Of a stretch of DNA of 54,440 bases, positions 1 to 8,191 are shown piece after piece. This DNA is from Actinomycetota bacterium (GTDB taxonomy: Bacteria > Actinomycetota > Acidimicrobiia > Acidimicrobiales > Ilumatobacteraceae). The stretch lies in contig JAPKZY010000027.1 in NCBI GenBank assembly GCA_026393535.1, forward strand, positions 1 to 54,440, in the 5' to 3' direction. The notes beneath the pieces are model-generated. The model had not been told where the DNA came from. It saw only the letters and a program-made list of their open reading frames with translations, and ran no database searches. A program made the position numbers and the translations under genes. How positions within the stretch are numbered: position 1 is the stretch's first letter; the number at the start of each line of letters is the position of its first letter.

Positions 1-399
1 AGAGATCTGCTCGCCCACAATGCGATAGGCCCGCGATTCGGGCGCTCCCCGCTTCAGGCTGACAATGATGTAGTGCCAGTCGGGATCTGGCGCCTGAGCT
101 ACATCGGTAGGGCTCGGGTACGGGTCTGTGTGGGTATGGCTATGAACACACCCAATAATGTCAAACCCTTCAGCCTCAGCAGCCAACTCGGCACGCAAAT
201 GCTCTTTCGGGTCAATGGTGTACACCTTGGCGCTGTGGGCGACATTCGTGCACGCCACAAACCGGGCAACGCGATTCAAGACGCGATCGCCAATCAAGAG
301 GCCACACGCCTCTTCAGGAAAGCAGTGATACGCATGCGCTGCCATTGCCTTGATGGCGCCGGACGGTACAAATAGTTGCGGAGAAAGAGACTCTGACAT
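1..399 (-). CDS. JAMM/MPN-type metalloprotease, Mec-like (3' end off window)
   Basis: The visible 133 residues form a JAB1/MPN/Mov34 domain. A glutamate lies at residues 29/30 (in PEEACGLLIG), and H86 and H88 are followed at the exact family spacing by S96 and D99, giving HxHx7SxxD. These are the expected zinc ligands and catalytic residues. In actinobacteria such Mec proteins cleave C-terminal extensions from small sulfur-carrier proteins (CysO/MoaD/ThiS type), and the gene often sits beside cysO-cysM. That partner could lie beyond the left edge. The start is the ATG complementary to 397-399, directly before the MSESLSPQ sequence. It is divergent from smpB across only 35 bp. The family is clear; the Mec role is inferred from the lineage. 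Confidence 0.85.
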   Translation of the reverse strand, partial: MSESLSPQLFVPSGAIKAMAAHAYHCFPEEACGLLIGDRVLNRVARFVACTNVAHSAKVYTIDPKEHLRAELAAEAEGFDIIGCVHSHTHTDPYPSPTDVAQAPDPDWHYIIVSLKRGAPESRAYRIVGEQIS

Positions 400-415
400 C
401 GCCCCGAAGGCTAGC

Positions 416-431
416 GGTACGCTTCGGTACC
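416..431. promoter_or_regulatory. Short inverted repeat before smpB
   Basis: GGTAC (416-420) and GTACC (427-431) are perfect 5-bp arms around a 6-base loop, ending three bases before the smpB ATG. smpB has no evident Shine-Dalgarno sequence here. The repeat lies in the 35-bp divergent gap with the protease gene, so it may be an operator or a leader hairpin. The arms are short and chance is possible. Confidence 0.25.
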
Positions 432-434
432 CAT

Positions 435-911
435 ATGGCAAAGAGCCCCAACACCAATCTGGCGACCAATCGCAAGGCACGGCACGACTACGAGATTCTC
501 GACGTAGTTGAGGCTGGCATTGTGCTGCTCGGAAGCGAAGTGAAAAGCCTGCGCGGGGGCATGGTGCAATTGGTGGACGCATACGCGCGGGTGATCGATG
601 GCGAGATGTGGCTCGACGGAGTTCATATTTCCCCGTACCGATTCGCAGTTGGCGCCGGCGCACATGACCCTGACCGAGCACGCAAACTGTTGTTACATCG
701 TTCAGAAATTGAACGTCTCCATGATCGCATTGCGCGTGAACGCTTGGCACTTGTTCCCCTTGCCATCAAACTTGTTGACGGCAAAGTCAAAGTAGAACTT
801 GCTCTTGCTCGTGGTCGTCGCAAAGGCGATAAACGCCAAGTGATTGCCGAACGCGATGTACAACGCGAAATGCAGCGCTCTCTTGGCCGTCAACGCAAAG
901 GCATGATCTAG
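435..911 (+). CDS. smpB: SsrA-binding protein SmpB
   Basis: This 158-residue protein has the usual SmpB length. The N-terminal part carries the family pattern NRKARHDYEI, followed by EAGIVLLGSEVKSLRGG, and the C-terminus is the basic tail rich in Arg and Lys. SmpB binds the tRNA-like domain of tmRNA and delivers it with EF-Tu to the empty A site of stalled ribosomes; its tail acts as the missing mRNA sensor. The tmRNA gene lies 760 bp downstream on the same strand, with a toxin-antitoxin pair between them. No clear Shine-Dalgarno sequence precedes the ATG, so the transcript may be leaderless or weakly initiated. Confidence 0.97.
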   Translation: MAKSPNTNLATNRKARHDYEILDVVEAGIVLLGSEVKSLRGGMVQLVDAYARVIDGEMWLDGVHISPYRFAVGAGAHDPDRARKLLLHRSEIERLHDRIARERLALVPLAIKLVDGKVKVELALARGRRKGDKRQVIAERDVQREMQRSLGRQRKGMI

Positions 912-959
912 CCAAACTCGTTTGCGACTCGCACACATTCAGGCATGAAACAATCCGTC

Positions 960-978
960 AGCATGCTAGAAGCATGCT
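960..978. promoter_or_regulatory. Tandem palindromes, likely VapB operator
   Basis: The 8-bp palindrome AGCATGCT occurs twice, at 960-967 and 971-978, separated by three bases; the longer direct repeat is AGCATGCTA. It lies 11 bases before the preferred vapB start. Ribbon-helix-helix antitoxins bind paired short palindromes, so this fits an autoregulatory operator. The position also argues against starting vapB at the upstream ATG at 945, which would put the operator inside the gene. Confidence 0.6.
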
Positions 979-989
979 ACATTCCAGAC

Positions 990-1232
990 ATGCCCGCAAT
1001 TCAAGTAAAGAACGTCCCCCAGGAACTTCACGACCAACTTCGTCAAATTGCTGAACTGCAAAAATGCACAATCGGCGATGTCATCCTCGAAGCGATCAAG
1101 CAAGAGATCAATCGACAAAAACACACCGCGTGGTTTGATGAAGTACTTTCCCACCCCACCGGATTGAATTGGACAGCGAAAGAACGACAAGATTTCTTTG
1201 ATGAACTACGTGAGGAGCGAGACGCCAGGTGA
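990..1232 (+). CDS. vapB: VapB/FitA-like antitoxin
   Basis: The 80-residue product starts MPAIQVKNVPQELHDQLR, which is the FitA/VapB ribbon-helix-helix DNA-binding pattern (beta strand, then VPxELHxxLR helix). The C-terminal half, with several Trp, Phe and acidic residues, would wrap the toxin. VapB antitoxins neutralise the PIN-domain RNase and repress their own operon as a complex. An in-frame ATG at 945 would add 15 residues. I chose 990 because the homology starts there and the tandem palindrome at 960-978 lies just upstream. The stop overlaps the vapC start by 4 bp (GTGA), which implies translational coupling. Confidence 0.88.
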   Translation: MPAIQVKNVPQELHDQLRQIAELQKCTIGDVILEAIKQEINRQKHTAWFDEVLSHPTGLNWTAKERQDFFDELREERDAR

Positions 1233-1615
1233 AGACTCTTGATGCCTCAGCTCTTATCGATTTTCTCTTAGTTCCCGAAGCATTTGATCAGCATGTATCA
1301 ATTCTGAAAGACAACCTCATCGCTCCTGCGATACTCGTTCCTGAAGTTCTGAATGCCCTCAAGAAGGCCTACCTCACAAAGCGAGTCACACGCGCTCAAG
1401 CAAATCAAGCTGCAAAATATTTCGCATCATTCAACATCACTTTGGTCACCTTGTCTGCATACAGACACGAGATGTGGGAATTAGTCAATAACTTGACTCC
1501 CTACGATGCCTCATATGTGCTTGTGGCACGCCATACCCAAACCCCATTAGTAACGTCGGATTCCCGACTCGCTAAGGCATCCCCCCGCGATATTGAAGTG
1601 GTCCTCTTGCGATAG
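1229..1615 (+). CDS. vapC: VapC-type PIN-domain RNase toxin
   Basis: The 128-residue protein is a PIN-domain ribonuclease with all four expected acidic residues: D5 in LDASALIDFL, E39 in VPEVLNAL, D93 in PYDASYVLVA and D111 in VTSDSRLA. VapC toxins cut specific RNAs (initiator tRNA, other tRNAs or the sarcin-ricin loop) in a Mg2+-dependent way. The target cannot be read from sequence. The start is GTG at 1229, overlapping the vapB stop. The pair sits between smpB and ssrA, an unusual position that puts an RNA-cleaving toxin inside the ribosome-rescue locus. Confidence 0.92.
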   Translation: MKTLDASALIDFLLVPEAFDQHVSILKDNLIAPAILVPEVLNALKKAYLTKRVTRAQANQAAKYFASFNITLVTLSAYRHEMWELVNNLTPYDASYVLVARHTQTPLVTSDSRLAKASPRDIEVVLLR

Positions 1616-1671
1616 CCCCGTGTATTTGTGGCAGACCGGTGGCCTACACTGAAGACCTCACCAAAAACAAT

Positions 1672-2053
1672 GGGGCTGACAGGTTTCGACACCAGTTTCG
1701 TTGTTCGTACGTGCGACCCGAATTGCTCAGATTCGTTAAACGGGGCAAAAAACAGAATTGCCAACGAGCAGTTCGCTCTCGCAGCCTAATTCTTAGGTTG
1801 TAGAGAGACATCGTGACCAGCAATGGCGCACGGGGCCAATTCATCGCAGCCCGGCAACAGAAGCGAAGGATGACGGCGAGAAAGAACGCTGACGTTGGGA
1901 AAGACCAATGACCTGCCGGAAAGACGACACGCGGTTTTCGTAAGAAAGCAATCGACCCGTCGATGATGTTGCGTCAGCATTACAACGGGGATGGTCGTAT
2001 CACTGGCGAATAGCGCCTGATGGACGGGGGTTCGATTCCCCCCAGCTCCACCA
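1672..2053 (+). ncRNA. ssrA: Transfer-messenger RNA (tmRNA)
   Basis: The 5' end GGGGCTGACAGGTTTCGAC and the 3' end, with a T-arm around GGTTCGATTCC and terminal CAGCTCCACCA, form the tRNA-like domain. GGGGCTG pairs with CAGCTCC as the acceptor stem. The tag reading frame begins at a GCC resume codon at 1760 and encodes ANEQFALAA, then TAA at 1787-1789. The ALAA end is the ClpXP/ClpA degradation signal. The CCA is encoded. The total length of about 382 nt is typical for one-piece tmRNA. Its protein partner smpB is on the same strand upstream. A weak -10-like TACACT at 1645-1650 precedes it, but no good -35 box was found. Confidence 0.95.
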
Positions 2054-2060
2054 TTTATAG

Positions 2061-2086
2061 GTCTGCGCGTCAGCGCAGGCGCAGAC
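2061..2086 (+). terminator. Stem-loop after ssrA
   Basis: GTCTGCGC (2061-2068) and GCGCAGAC (2079-2086) are perfect 8-bp arms around a 10-base loop. TAATTCTT follows on the plus strand, a weak T-rich tail. It starts 7 bp after the tmRNA CCA end and reaches the first base of the malic enzyme stop codon on the other strand. It probably ends the ssrA transcript. Confidence 0.55.
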
Positions 2087-3492
2087 TAATTCTTGCGAAT
2101 GACGCCGTCGCGTACAGCAGCTGCTGCAACTGCAGGTGCAACGCGCTCAACGATAGTGCGGTCGAATACTGATGGAACCACGAAGTCGGGAGACAATTGT
2201 GCATCGGTTACAGATTCAGCAATTGCGATTGCTGCAGCAAGTTTCATACCTTCAGTGATGTCAGTTGCATTTGCATCAAGTGCTCCGCGGAAGATTCCAG
2301 GGAACGCAAGAACGTTGTTGATCTGGTTCGGATAATCGCTGCGACCGGTTGCCATAACTTTTGCAAGGCCATCAACTTGTTCCGGACGAATTTCTGGGTT
2401 CGGGTTCGCCATTGCAAACACAATGGGGTCCTTTGCCATCGTGCGGATATCTGCTTGTGTAATGAGGTCAGGACCACTGACGCCAACAAACACATCGGCG
2501 CCTCTCATGACGTCACTGATTGAGCCCATCCGACGTGACGAGTTGGTATTTGCAGCGAACCACTCTTTAGCTGAGTTCATTTCGCTACGGCCTGTGTAAA
2601 TGGCGCCAACACGGTCGCAACCAATAACGTCGCCAACACCTGCGTTGAGCAAGATCTTGCCGATTGCAACACCTGCAGCTCCAACACCCGCGATAACGAC
2701 AGTGAGATCCTCCATCTTCTTGCCAGTGATCTTCAACGAGTTCCACAATGCTGCCAAGGTGACAACGGCAGTTCCGTGTTGGTCGTCGTGGAAGACAGGA
2801 ATATCAAGACTTGCACGAAGACGCTCTTCAATTTCGAAACACTCGGGAGCCTTGATGTCTTCAAGGTTGATACCACCAAAGGTCGGAGCAATGCGTTGTA
2901 CGAAATCGACTACTTCGTCAGCAGTGCGTGCATTGATACAGATTGGGAAACCATTAACGCCACCGAACTCTTTGAACAAGAGCGCTTTGCCTTCCATTAC
3001 TGGCATTGCACCTTCAGGACCAATGTCACCAAGACCAAGAACGGCCGTGCCGTTGCTGACAATGGCAACGGTGTTTTTACGAATGGTGTATTTGTGCGAA
3101 AGCGATGGATCATTTTCAATTGCGGTACACACACGTGCAACACCTGGCGTGTACGCCATTGATAAATCATCACGGTCATTCACCGGAGCGGTGGTGATGA
3201 CTTCAATCTTGCCTGCTTCATGCATGCGGAACGTGCGGTCCCACCAATCAAGAACGGTGACGCCGTCAAGTTTCTGCACGGCAGCAACAACTATTTTTTG
3301 ATGCGCTTCGTCACGACAATAAACGACAAGGCTGCGACGAAGAACTGGGCCACGCACGTCGAAACCATCAAGGGCGCCAATGTTGCCCCCGGCCTCGCCT
3401 ATGGCGGCGCACAGCCGACCAAGGGTGCCAGGCACATTGTCGAGCTGGCAGTCAAGTGCGATGGAAAATGCGGCGTTAGGGAGTACTGACAT
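2086..3492 (-). CDS. NAD-type malic enzyme with N-terminal ACT domain
   Basis: The enzyme decarboxylates malate to pyruvate with reduction of NAD(P). Residues 1-85 form an ACT-like regulatory domain (DNVPGTLGRLCAAIGEAGGNI). Residues 95-468 are the malic enzyme core: Y114 in SMAYTPGV, K169 in MEGKALLFKEF, metal ligands E211/D212 and D237 in VFHDDQHGTA, and the nucleotide-binding GVGAAGVAIGK at 269-279. The ACT domain suggests allosteric control by a small ligand, and such fusions are common in short bacterial malic enzymes. Coenzyme preference is not certain from sequence. It converges on ssrA and is divergent from the beta-propeller-like gene at 3590. Confidence 0.93.
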   Translation of the reverse strand: MSVLPNAAFSIALDCQLDNVPGTLGRLCAAIGEAGGNIGALDGFDVRGPVLRRSLVVYCRDEAHQKIVVAAVQKLDGVTVLDWWDRTFRMHEAGKIEVITTAPVNDRDDLSMAYTPGVARVCTAIENDPSLSHKYTIRKNTVAIVSNGTAVLGLGDIGPEGAMPVMEGKALLFKEFGGVNGFPICINARTADEVVDFVQRIAPTFGGINLEDIKAPECFEIEERLRASLDIPVFHDDQHGTAVVTLAALWNSLKITGKKMEDLTVVIAGVGAAGVAIGKILLNAGVGDVIGCDRVGAIYTGRSEMNSAKEWFAANTNSSRRMGSISDVMRGADVFVGVSGPDLITQADIRTMAKDPIVFAMANPNPEIRPEQVDGLAKVMATGRSDYPNQINNVLAFPGIFRGALDANATDITEGMKLAAAIAIAESVTDAQLSPDFVVPSVFDRTIVERVAPAVAAAAVRDGVIRKN

Positions 3493-3589
3493 AAGACCTC
3501 ATACGCTACGCACTCACGGCCCATCTGCCTCGTATCTGCGGACTTGGGGCTTGTACGGTGCGGATGACTGATTCATAGATGGGGGCATC

Positions 3590-4915
3590 ATGACGGCAAG
3601 CGATTATCTCTCTCGACTCTCGGGGTACTACCCGTCGGCATGGCCTGCAGAATGTGGCGGCCCTCGCCGACAAAAGATTGTGAGTTCCCCTGGGCTGAAT
3701 ATTCAGCCGGATGAACATCTCGTCGGTCACGCCCGAATATTGGAACCAGGGCGCTGGCCGGTCATGTTTGTACAACGTGCAAAGGGCGAGTTGTACTTGC
3801 AAGGCGGATCATCATTCGGGGAGTCAGAAGATACGTCTGGCTGGGTGGAGCAACTTGATCCCATCTCACTCGAACCGATTCGCCGGTCTCCAGATTTACC
3901 ATCAGGTGGACACAAATGGTGTGGTGCGATCTGCGTGCATGAAAATGGTGACCTCTACGTAGTCAACGGGACTTACGTGCACCGGTTAAGCCCTGAATTA
4001 GAGATCGTTGCCGAACATCGACTTGCAGCGAACAATGCGCATAACGGGCACGTCGTCTTTAGTGATGGCAACATCGTCACCAAAGACATTCGCGATGACA
4101 TCACCAAGCGTTCGGTCTTCACAGTTCTTGATCCTGATTTGAATCTTGTTGATGTTTTTGAATGCCCGTGGAACAGTGTCGGTCGATTCTCTTCAGACCG
4201 ACAAGACGGAGTCGACTATCTCTATGTCACTAGTAACGACATTATTCACCGCTTGCAGTACGTCACAGGCCGCTTAACACTTGACGAGACATGGTCAGCG
4301 TCATACAGAGTGGACGGAGAAGATTCTGGTTACGCCTGGGATAGTTCCATTGGCGATGACTGTGCCTGGTTCATGGACAACGGCGAAAGCCAATCAACTA
4401 TCAACATGCTGGCCGCTTCTCCAACTGGCACAGGACAAGCAATGCCGTTCGCTCCCCCAGTGCATACGGCACCAGTGCGCGTATGGAGAGTCTCAACTGT
4501 CGATTCATCAGACTTCGAGTCCTTCGTTCCGTTCGCAACACCATCCGGACACATCGTGTCTCCGCCGTTATACGACCAAGACCGACACATTCTCGTTGCT
4601 TTTGATTCTCAGAACGGCGGCATTGGTGCGTGGAGGTACGAAGGGCCTGGCGTGTTTACACCACTGTGGAAGAAAGAGTGGCGTAACGCCAATCAACTCA
4701 CGTTGTATGCAGATACGGGAGAACTTATTGTCGACCATGTTCACAAAATGGGTGAATGGGATGCGGTTGTTCTCGAAATCGAAACTGGAAATGAACGTGG
4801 TCGAGCAGACACCGGATGTTTTATGCCGATGGGCATGTGGTACACACCTGGTTTTGAACGAGATTTTTATACAAGCACTGCAGTTGGCCGAATAGGCCGT
4901 GTCAGCGTCGCGTGA
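3590..4915 (+). CDS. Unrecognised protein, probable beta-propeller
   Basis: I do not recognise this 441-residue protein. It has no signal peptide or membrane segment. Repeated blades can be seen: strand-turn-strand units such as GDLYVVNGTYVHRLS, VDYLYVTSNDIIHRL, HILVAFDSQNGGIGAWRYEG and GELIVDHVHKMGEWDAVVLEIETG. Together with many Trp, Gly and Asp at turns, this suggests a six- or seven-bladed propeller like SMP-30/PQQ-type proteins. Catalytic metal ligands cannot be assigned. ATG at 3590 follows a GGGGG sequence at usual ribosome-binding distance. The next gene begins 17 bp after its stop, so the two are probably cotranscribed. It could be a lactonase-like or ligand-binding protein. Confidence 0.7.
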   Translation: MTASDYLSRLSGYYPSAWPAECGGPRRQKIVSSPGLNIQPDEHLVGHARILEPGRWPVMFVQRAKGELYLQGGSSFGESEDTSGWVEQLDPISLEPIRRSPDLPSGGHKWCGAICVHENGDLYVVNGTYVHRLSPELEIVAEHRLAANNAHNGHVVFSDGNIVTKDIRDDITKRSVFTVLDPDLNLVDVFECPWNSVGRFSSDRQDGVDYLYVTSNDIIHRLQYVTGRLTLDETWSASYRVDGEDSGYAWDSSIGDDCAWFMDNGESQSTINMLAASPTGTGQAMPFAPPVHTAPVRVWRVSTVDSSDFESFVPFATPSGHIVSPPLYDQDRHILVAFDSQNGGIGAWRYEGPGVFTPLWKKEWRNANQLTLYADTGELIVDHVHKMGEWDAVVLEIETGNERGRADTGCFMPMGMWYTPGFERDFYTSTAVGRIGRVSVA

Positions 4916-4932
4916 TTGTAGGGTAAGTGTTC

Positions 4933-5424
4933 ATGACGAACGCCAATGACATTCCCGTAGCCCACACACCGGCCGGTGGGTACGGCGCATCATTTCCTCC
5001 CCTGATTCTTGGTGGCTGCACCGAACCTTTGGCACCTGGTGCACCTGATCTACGTGGCATTTGGAAAACCATCAGCGCCACACGAGGTGGAGAGCCAGTT
5101 CCAGCGGATGATCGCCTCATGATCTACTCCGAACGCATCGAACAATGCGGCAATCGCATCGTTGACTGTGGCGGTGGCACTATTGCCGATGCTCGCGCAG
5201 ACGGCACCGAAGAAAACGCAGTTCATGATGTGTCAGTTTTTGACTACACCACACCAATTCATGTAGTCGCAACCTTTGAAGACGGAGCTTTTGTTTTGCG
5301 TCCCGTCGGCATGCCGGGAATCGAAGTCGTACGCAAACTTGACGAAGATGGCCACATGATTTGGACACGTCCTGACATGGGTGGAGTTCGTGTTGTTCTC
5401 GAACGAGTTAGTCCTGCCCTGTAA
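4933..5424 (+). CDS. Unrecognised lipocalin-like small protein
   Basis: This 163-residue protein of unknown function has alternating short beta strands (RGIWKTISA, LMIYSERIEQCGNRIVDCGGG, HVVATFEDGAFVLRP, VRVVLERVSP) typical of lipocalin-like or calycin barrels. It has no signal peptide. The phrase PDLRGIWK at the start of the barrel is like the first strand of small lipocalin-like actinobacterial proteins. A GTG at 4927 could add two residues; I prefer ATG at 4933. It sits between the propeller gene (17 bp away) and the flavin oxidoreductase gene (6 bp away), so all three are probably one operon. A ligand carrier or substrate-binding partner is possible but not shown. Confidence 0.65.
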   Translation: MTNANDIPVAHTPAGGYGASFPPLILGGCTEPLAPGAPDLRGIWKTISATRGGEPVPADDRLMIYSERIEQCGNRIVDCGGGTIADARADGTEENAVHDVSVFDYTTPIHVVATFEDGAFVLRPVGMPGIEVVRKLDEDGHMIWTRPDMGGVRVVLERVSPAL

Positions 5425-5430
5425 TTCCTC

Positions 5431-6429
5431 ATGTCCACTGTTCCTGTTTCCATTCTTGATTTGGCATCTATTGGTGCCGGAGAATCATTGCGCGAAAGCC
5501 TCGAAGGCTGCGTTCAAGTAGCTCAAGCAGCAGAAAGACTTGGCTTTACGCGTGTTTGGTATGCAGAACACCACAACTCAGAAACCATTGCATCATCAGC
5601 ACCAGCAGTTCTCATCGCCCATGTTGCAGCGAACACAAAAACAATTCGACTTGGCTCAGGCGGAGTTATGTTGCCGAACCACTCCCCTCTAGTGATTGCT
5701 GAACAATTCGGAACACTGGCCACACTGCATCCAGGACGCATTGATCTTGGCCTTGGTCGAGCACCAGGAACAGACCAAACAACTGTTAAAGCTTTGCGGC
5801 GTGACCCACGCGCAGCTGAAACTTTTGCTCAAGACGTACAAGAACTTCAGGGGTTCCTTAGCGATACCTCGAGAGTTGCAGACGTCATCGCGACTCCTGG
5901 ACGCGGCACAAATATTCCCTTGTACATCTTGGGGTCATCTCTGTATGGCGCTCAACTTGCCGCGGTACTAGGTCTTCCCTATGCATTTGCTTCGCACTTT
6001 GCGCCGGCATCGCTTCTGGATGCGATTCGTATCTACCGCGAACGATTCACACCTTCTTTGCAATTAGACAAGCCATATGTGATTGCAAGCATGAGCGTGA
6101 TTGCGGCCGACACTGAAGAATCTGCTTCAGCCCAATTTGAACGACGTAAGCGTTCTTTTGCACGCCGTATTTTTGGCCGCCCTGGGCAACCACTGACGGA
6201 CGAGCAGGTTGATGCCGCGCTTTTGTCGCCGCAAGCTTCCTACCTTGATGAAGTGTTTTTGTATTCGGCAATCGGGACTGCGTCAACTATCAAGGCTCGC
6301 CTCGATGAATTTCAATCGTTGACAAACGCTGACGAAATCATGACTGCACACCACGCAGACAGCACGCCTTCACGCATTCGCTCGATTGAGATCTTGGCCG
6401 AGGTGGCCGGGGTGCTTATTCCCCAATAA
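5431..6429 (+). CDS. LLM-class (luciferase-like) flavin oxidoreductase
   Basis: The 332-residue protein has the bacterial luciferase-like TIM barrel: an N-terminal [12 protein letters not shown], then RVWYAEHHN, the [34 protein letters not shown] region and [10 protein letters not shown]. It resembles the short FMN-using MsnO8/YhbW subgroup, which acts as a monooxygenase or reductase. Use of F420 cannot be excluded because cofD and cofE are in the window, but this subgroup usually uses FMN. The start is ATG at 5431, six bases after the upstream stop. Its 3' end overlaps the convergent acyl-CoA synthetase gene by 14 bp. Confidence 0.9.
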   Translation: MSTVPVSILDLASIGAGESLRESLEGCVQVAQAAERLGFTRVWYAEHHNSETIASSAPAVLIAHVAANTKTIRLGSGGVMLPNHSPLVIAEQFGTLATLHPGRIDLGLGRAPGTDQTTVKALRRDPRAAETFAQDVQELQGFLSDTSRVADVIATPGRGTNIPLYILGSSLYGAQLAAVLGLPYAFASHFAPASLLDAIRIYRERFTPSLQLDKPYVIASMSVIAADTEESASAQFERRKRSFARRIFGRPGQPLTDEQVDAALLSPQASYLDEVFLYSAIGTASTIKARLDEFQSLTNADEIMTAHHADSTPSRIRSIEILAEVAGVLIPQ

Positions 6430-8128
6430 GTTCTTTGCGCAATTCGCGCTTCAAGAACTTGCCACTTGCATTACGCGGAATTGGCTCATCGCGGAACCAA
6501 ATCTTTGACGGAATCTTGTGCTTTGCAAGAGTTGCACCAAGGAATGTGCGCAGTTCTTCTTCGCCGAGAGTTCTTCCTGGTCGCAACACGAGAACCACTG
6601 CAACTTCTTCGCCCAATCGTTCATCGGGAACACCAAAGACGGCGGCTTCAGCGATTGATTCATGGTTGTAAATCGCAGTTTCTACTTCACTGCAATACAC
6701 GTTTTCGCCGCCACGCAACACCATGTCTTTGGCGCGGTCAACAATGAATACAAAACCGTCTTCATCGATGCGAGCGATGTCACCTGTGTTGAGCCAGCCA
6801 TCTTGAATTGTTTCAGCATTGGCATCAGGCCGGTTGAGATATCCCTTGATGATGACTGCACCTTTGACGCATAGAACACCAACTGTGTCAGGGCCTGAAG
6901 GAAGATCATTTCCGTCTTCGTCAACAAACTTTGCTTCGAGTGTTGGAACCAACGGCCCACACGACGCGGGCTTTGCAATAAGCCACCGTGCAGAGTTTGC
7001 CGTAATGATTCCGTGGGTTTCTGTCATGCCATAACCAGTCGATGGTTGGCCGCCTTTCAACGCACCCGCAATTTTCTTTACAAGGTCTGGCTGCAGTGGT
7101 GCACCGCCGCCGCCCATTCCTTGCAAGGAAGAAGTGTCACGTGTCTCCCAATCGGGGTGCAACAACAATTCGCGACTCATGGTGGGAACACCAGACAATG
7201 ACGTCACTCGCTCGCGTTCAATAAGTTCCAACGCCCGTGCTGGATCCCATTTGTATGTCAGAACCAATTTTGCACCCATAACAGTGACTGGGTGCAACAC
7301 ACAGTTGCATGCAGTCACGTGAAACAGGGGCGTTGGTGCCATAAATGTGGTGGGAAATGCGGACGGCGCAGTTGTCGGTGCAGGAATATCGCCCGCCGCA
7401 ATACCTTTTGCTTCTGCAGAGTTCGCAGCCATTGTCATGGACATCATATTGAAGATGTTCGATACTGATCCGCGATGCGTTAGCTGAGCACCCTTGGGAA
7501 ACCCGGTGGTGCCTGACGTGTAAAAAATAGTGACATCGTCATCAGTGTCAATATCAACTGTTGGCAACACACCGGGGTCGGCCATTGCAAGAACATCTGC
7601 CCAACGGTCACTACCAACGGGCAATGCCCGATCAGTACGCACGCCAAGAATATGAAGCGCTGGCGGATTCGCAATTTGTTCGAACCGCTCAAGGCGCTCG
7701 TCGTCGGCAATCAATACAATCGGTGCGCTGTCGTTCAACGCGTATTCCATTTCAGGTGTTGTCCACCATGCATTCATTCCAACGACTGCAGCACCTACTG
7801 ACAAAGTTGCCCAATAGCCAACGACCCATTCCGGGTAGTTACGCATCGCAAGGGCAACACGAGTTCCTGGCGTGACGCCGTGTTCAACTAAGTACTGCGC
7901 AAGCTTGCGCACCTGCGAATGAATTTCTGCATATGTATACCGCTCGTCTTCGTAGACGATGTAGTCCTTGTCTGCATGACCAATGGAGTTCTCCCAAACG
8001 ACTCGCATCGTTGGTGGAGCAGAAACGAACGTCTTCATGGTCACACCACGAACGTCAGTCATAGTGGTGGCAAAGGGTGAACCTGGCGCATCGAGTTCGG
8101 CACGGGCAGCACGGTAGTGATTGATCAT
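6416..8128 (-). CDS. Acyl-CoA synthetase, AMP-forming (FadD-like)
   Basis: This 570-residue member of the ANL superfamily activates a carboxylic acid as acyl-AMP and then acyl-CoA. The P-loop [11 protein letters not shown] is at 203-213. Downstream are the GYGMTETHG motif, the adenine/ribose-binding [26 protein letters not shown] and the catalytic lysine in [11 protein letters not shown] near the C-terminus. Medium- or long-chain fatty acids are the likely substrate, but it could be another acid. An upstream in-frame start at 8329 is possible but would run through the divergent gene at 8192. I chose the ATG complementary to 8126-8128 because AAGGA precedes it by 7 bases. Confidence 0.9.
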   Translation of the reverse strand: MINHYRAARAELDAPGSPFATTMTDVRGVTMKTFVSAPPTMRVVWENSIGHADKDYIVYEDERYTYAEIHSQVRKLAQYLVEHGVTPGTRVALAMRNYPEWVVGYWATLSVGAAVVGMNAWWTTPEMEYALNDSAPIVLIADDERLERFEQIANPPALHILGVRTDRALPVGSDRWADVLAMADPGVLPTVDIDTDDDVTIFYTSGTTGFPKGAQLTHRGSVSNIFNMMSMTMAANSAEAKGIAAGDIPAPTTAPSAFPTTFMAPTPLFHVTACNCVLHPVTVMGAKLVLTYKWDPARALELIERERVTSLSGVPTMSRELLLHPDWETRDTSSLQGMGGGGAPLQPDLVKKIAGALKGGQPSTGYGMTETHGIITANSARWLIAKPASCGPLVPTLEAKFVDEDGNDLPSGPDTVGVLCVKGAVIIKGYLNRPDANAETIQDGWLNTGDIARIDEDGFVFIVDRAKDMVLRGGENVYCSEVETAIYNHESIAEAAVFGVPDERLGEEVAVVLVLRPGRTLGEEELRTFLGATLAKHKIPSKIWFRDEPIPRNASGKFLKRELRKELIGE

Positions 8129-8135
8129 GCTCTTA

Positions 8136-8149
8136 TCCTTGTATAAGGA
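8136..8149. promoter_or_regulatory. Small inverted repeat covering the acyl-CoA synthetase ribosome-binding site
   Basis: TCCTT (8136-8140) and AAGGA (8145-8149) flank GTAT. On the minus strand the AAGGA arm is the Shine-Dalgarno sequence of the acyl-CoA synthetase gene, so pairing could hide it. The repeat lies in the 63-bp divergent gap with the Cys-rich gene. The arms are only 5 bp long. Confidence 0.25.
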
Positions 8150-8191
8150 GACTATTGTCACATAGTTAGACACCTGCCCTATCGTGGGCTC

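Noticed and set aside
2030-2090. Integrative-element attachment site at the 3' end of ssrA
   Set aside because: No integrase gene or repeat of the ssrA 3' end is seen, and the malic enzyme gene begins at once.
2600-3301. Long open frame on the plus strand inside the malic enzyme gene
   Set aside because: It is antisense to a well-supported enzyme, has no recognisable domain and low-complexity composition; it is a shadow frame.
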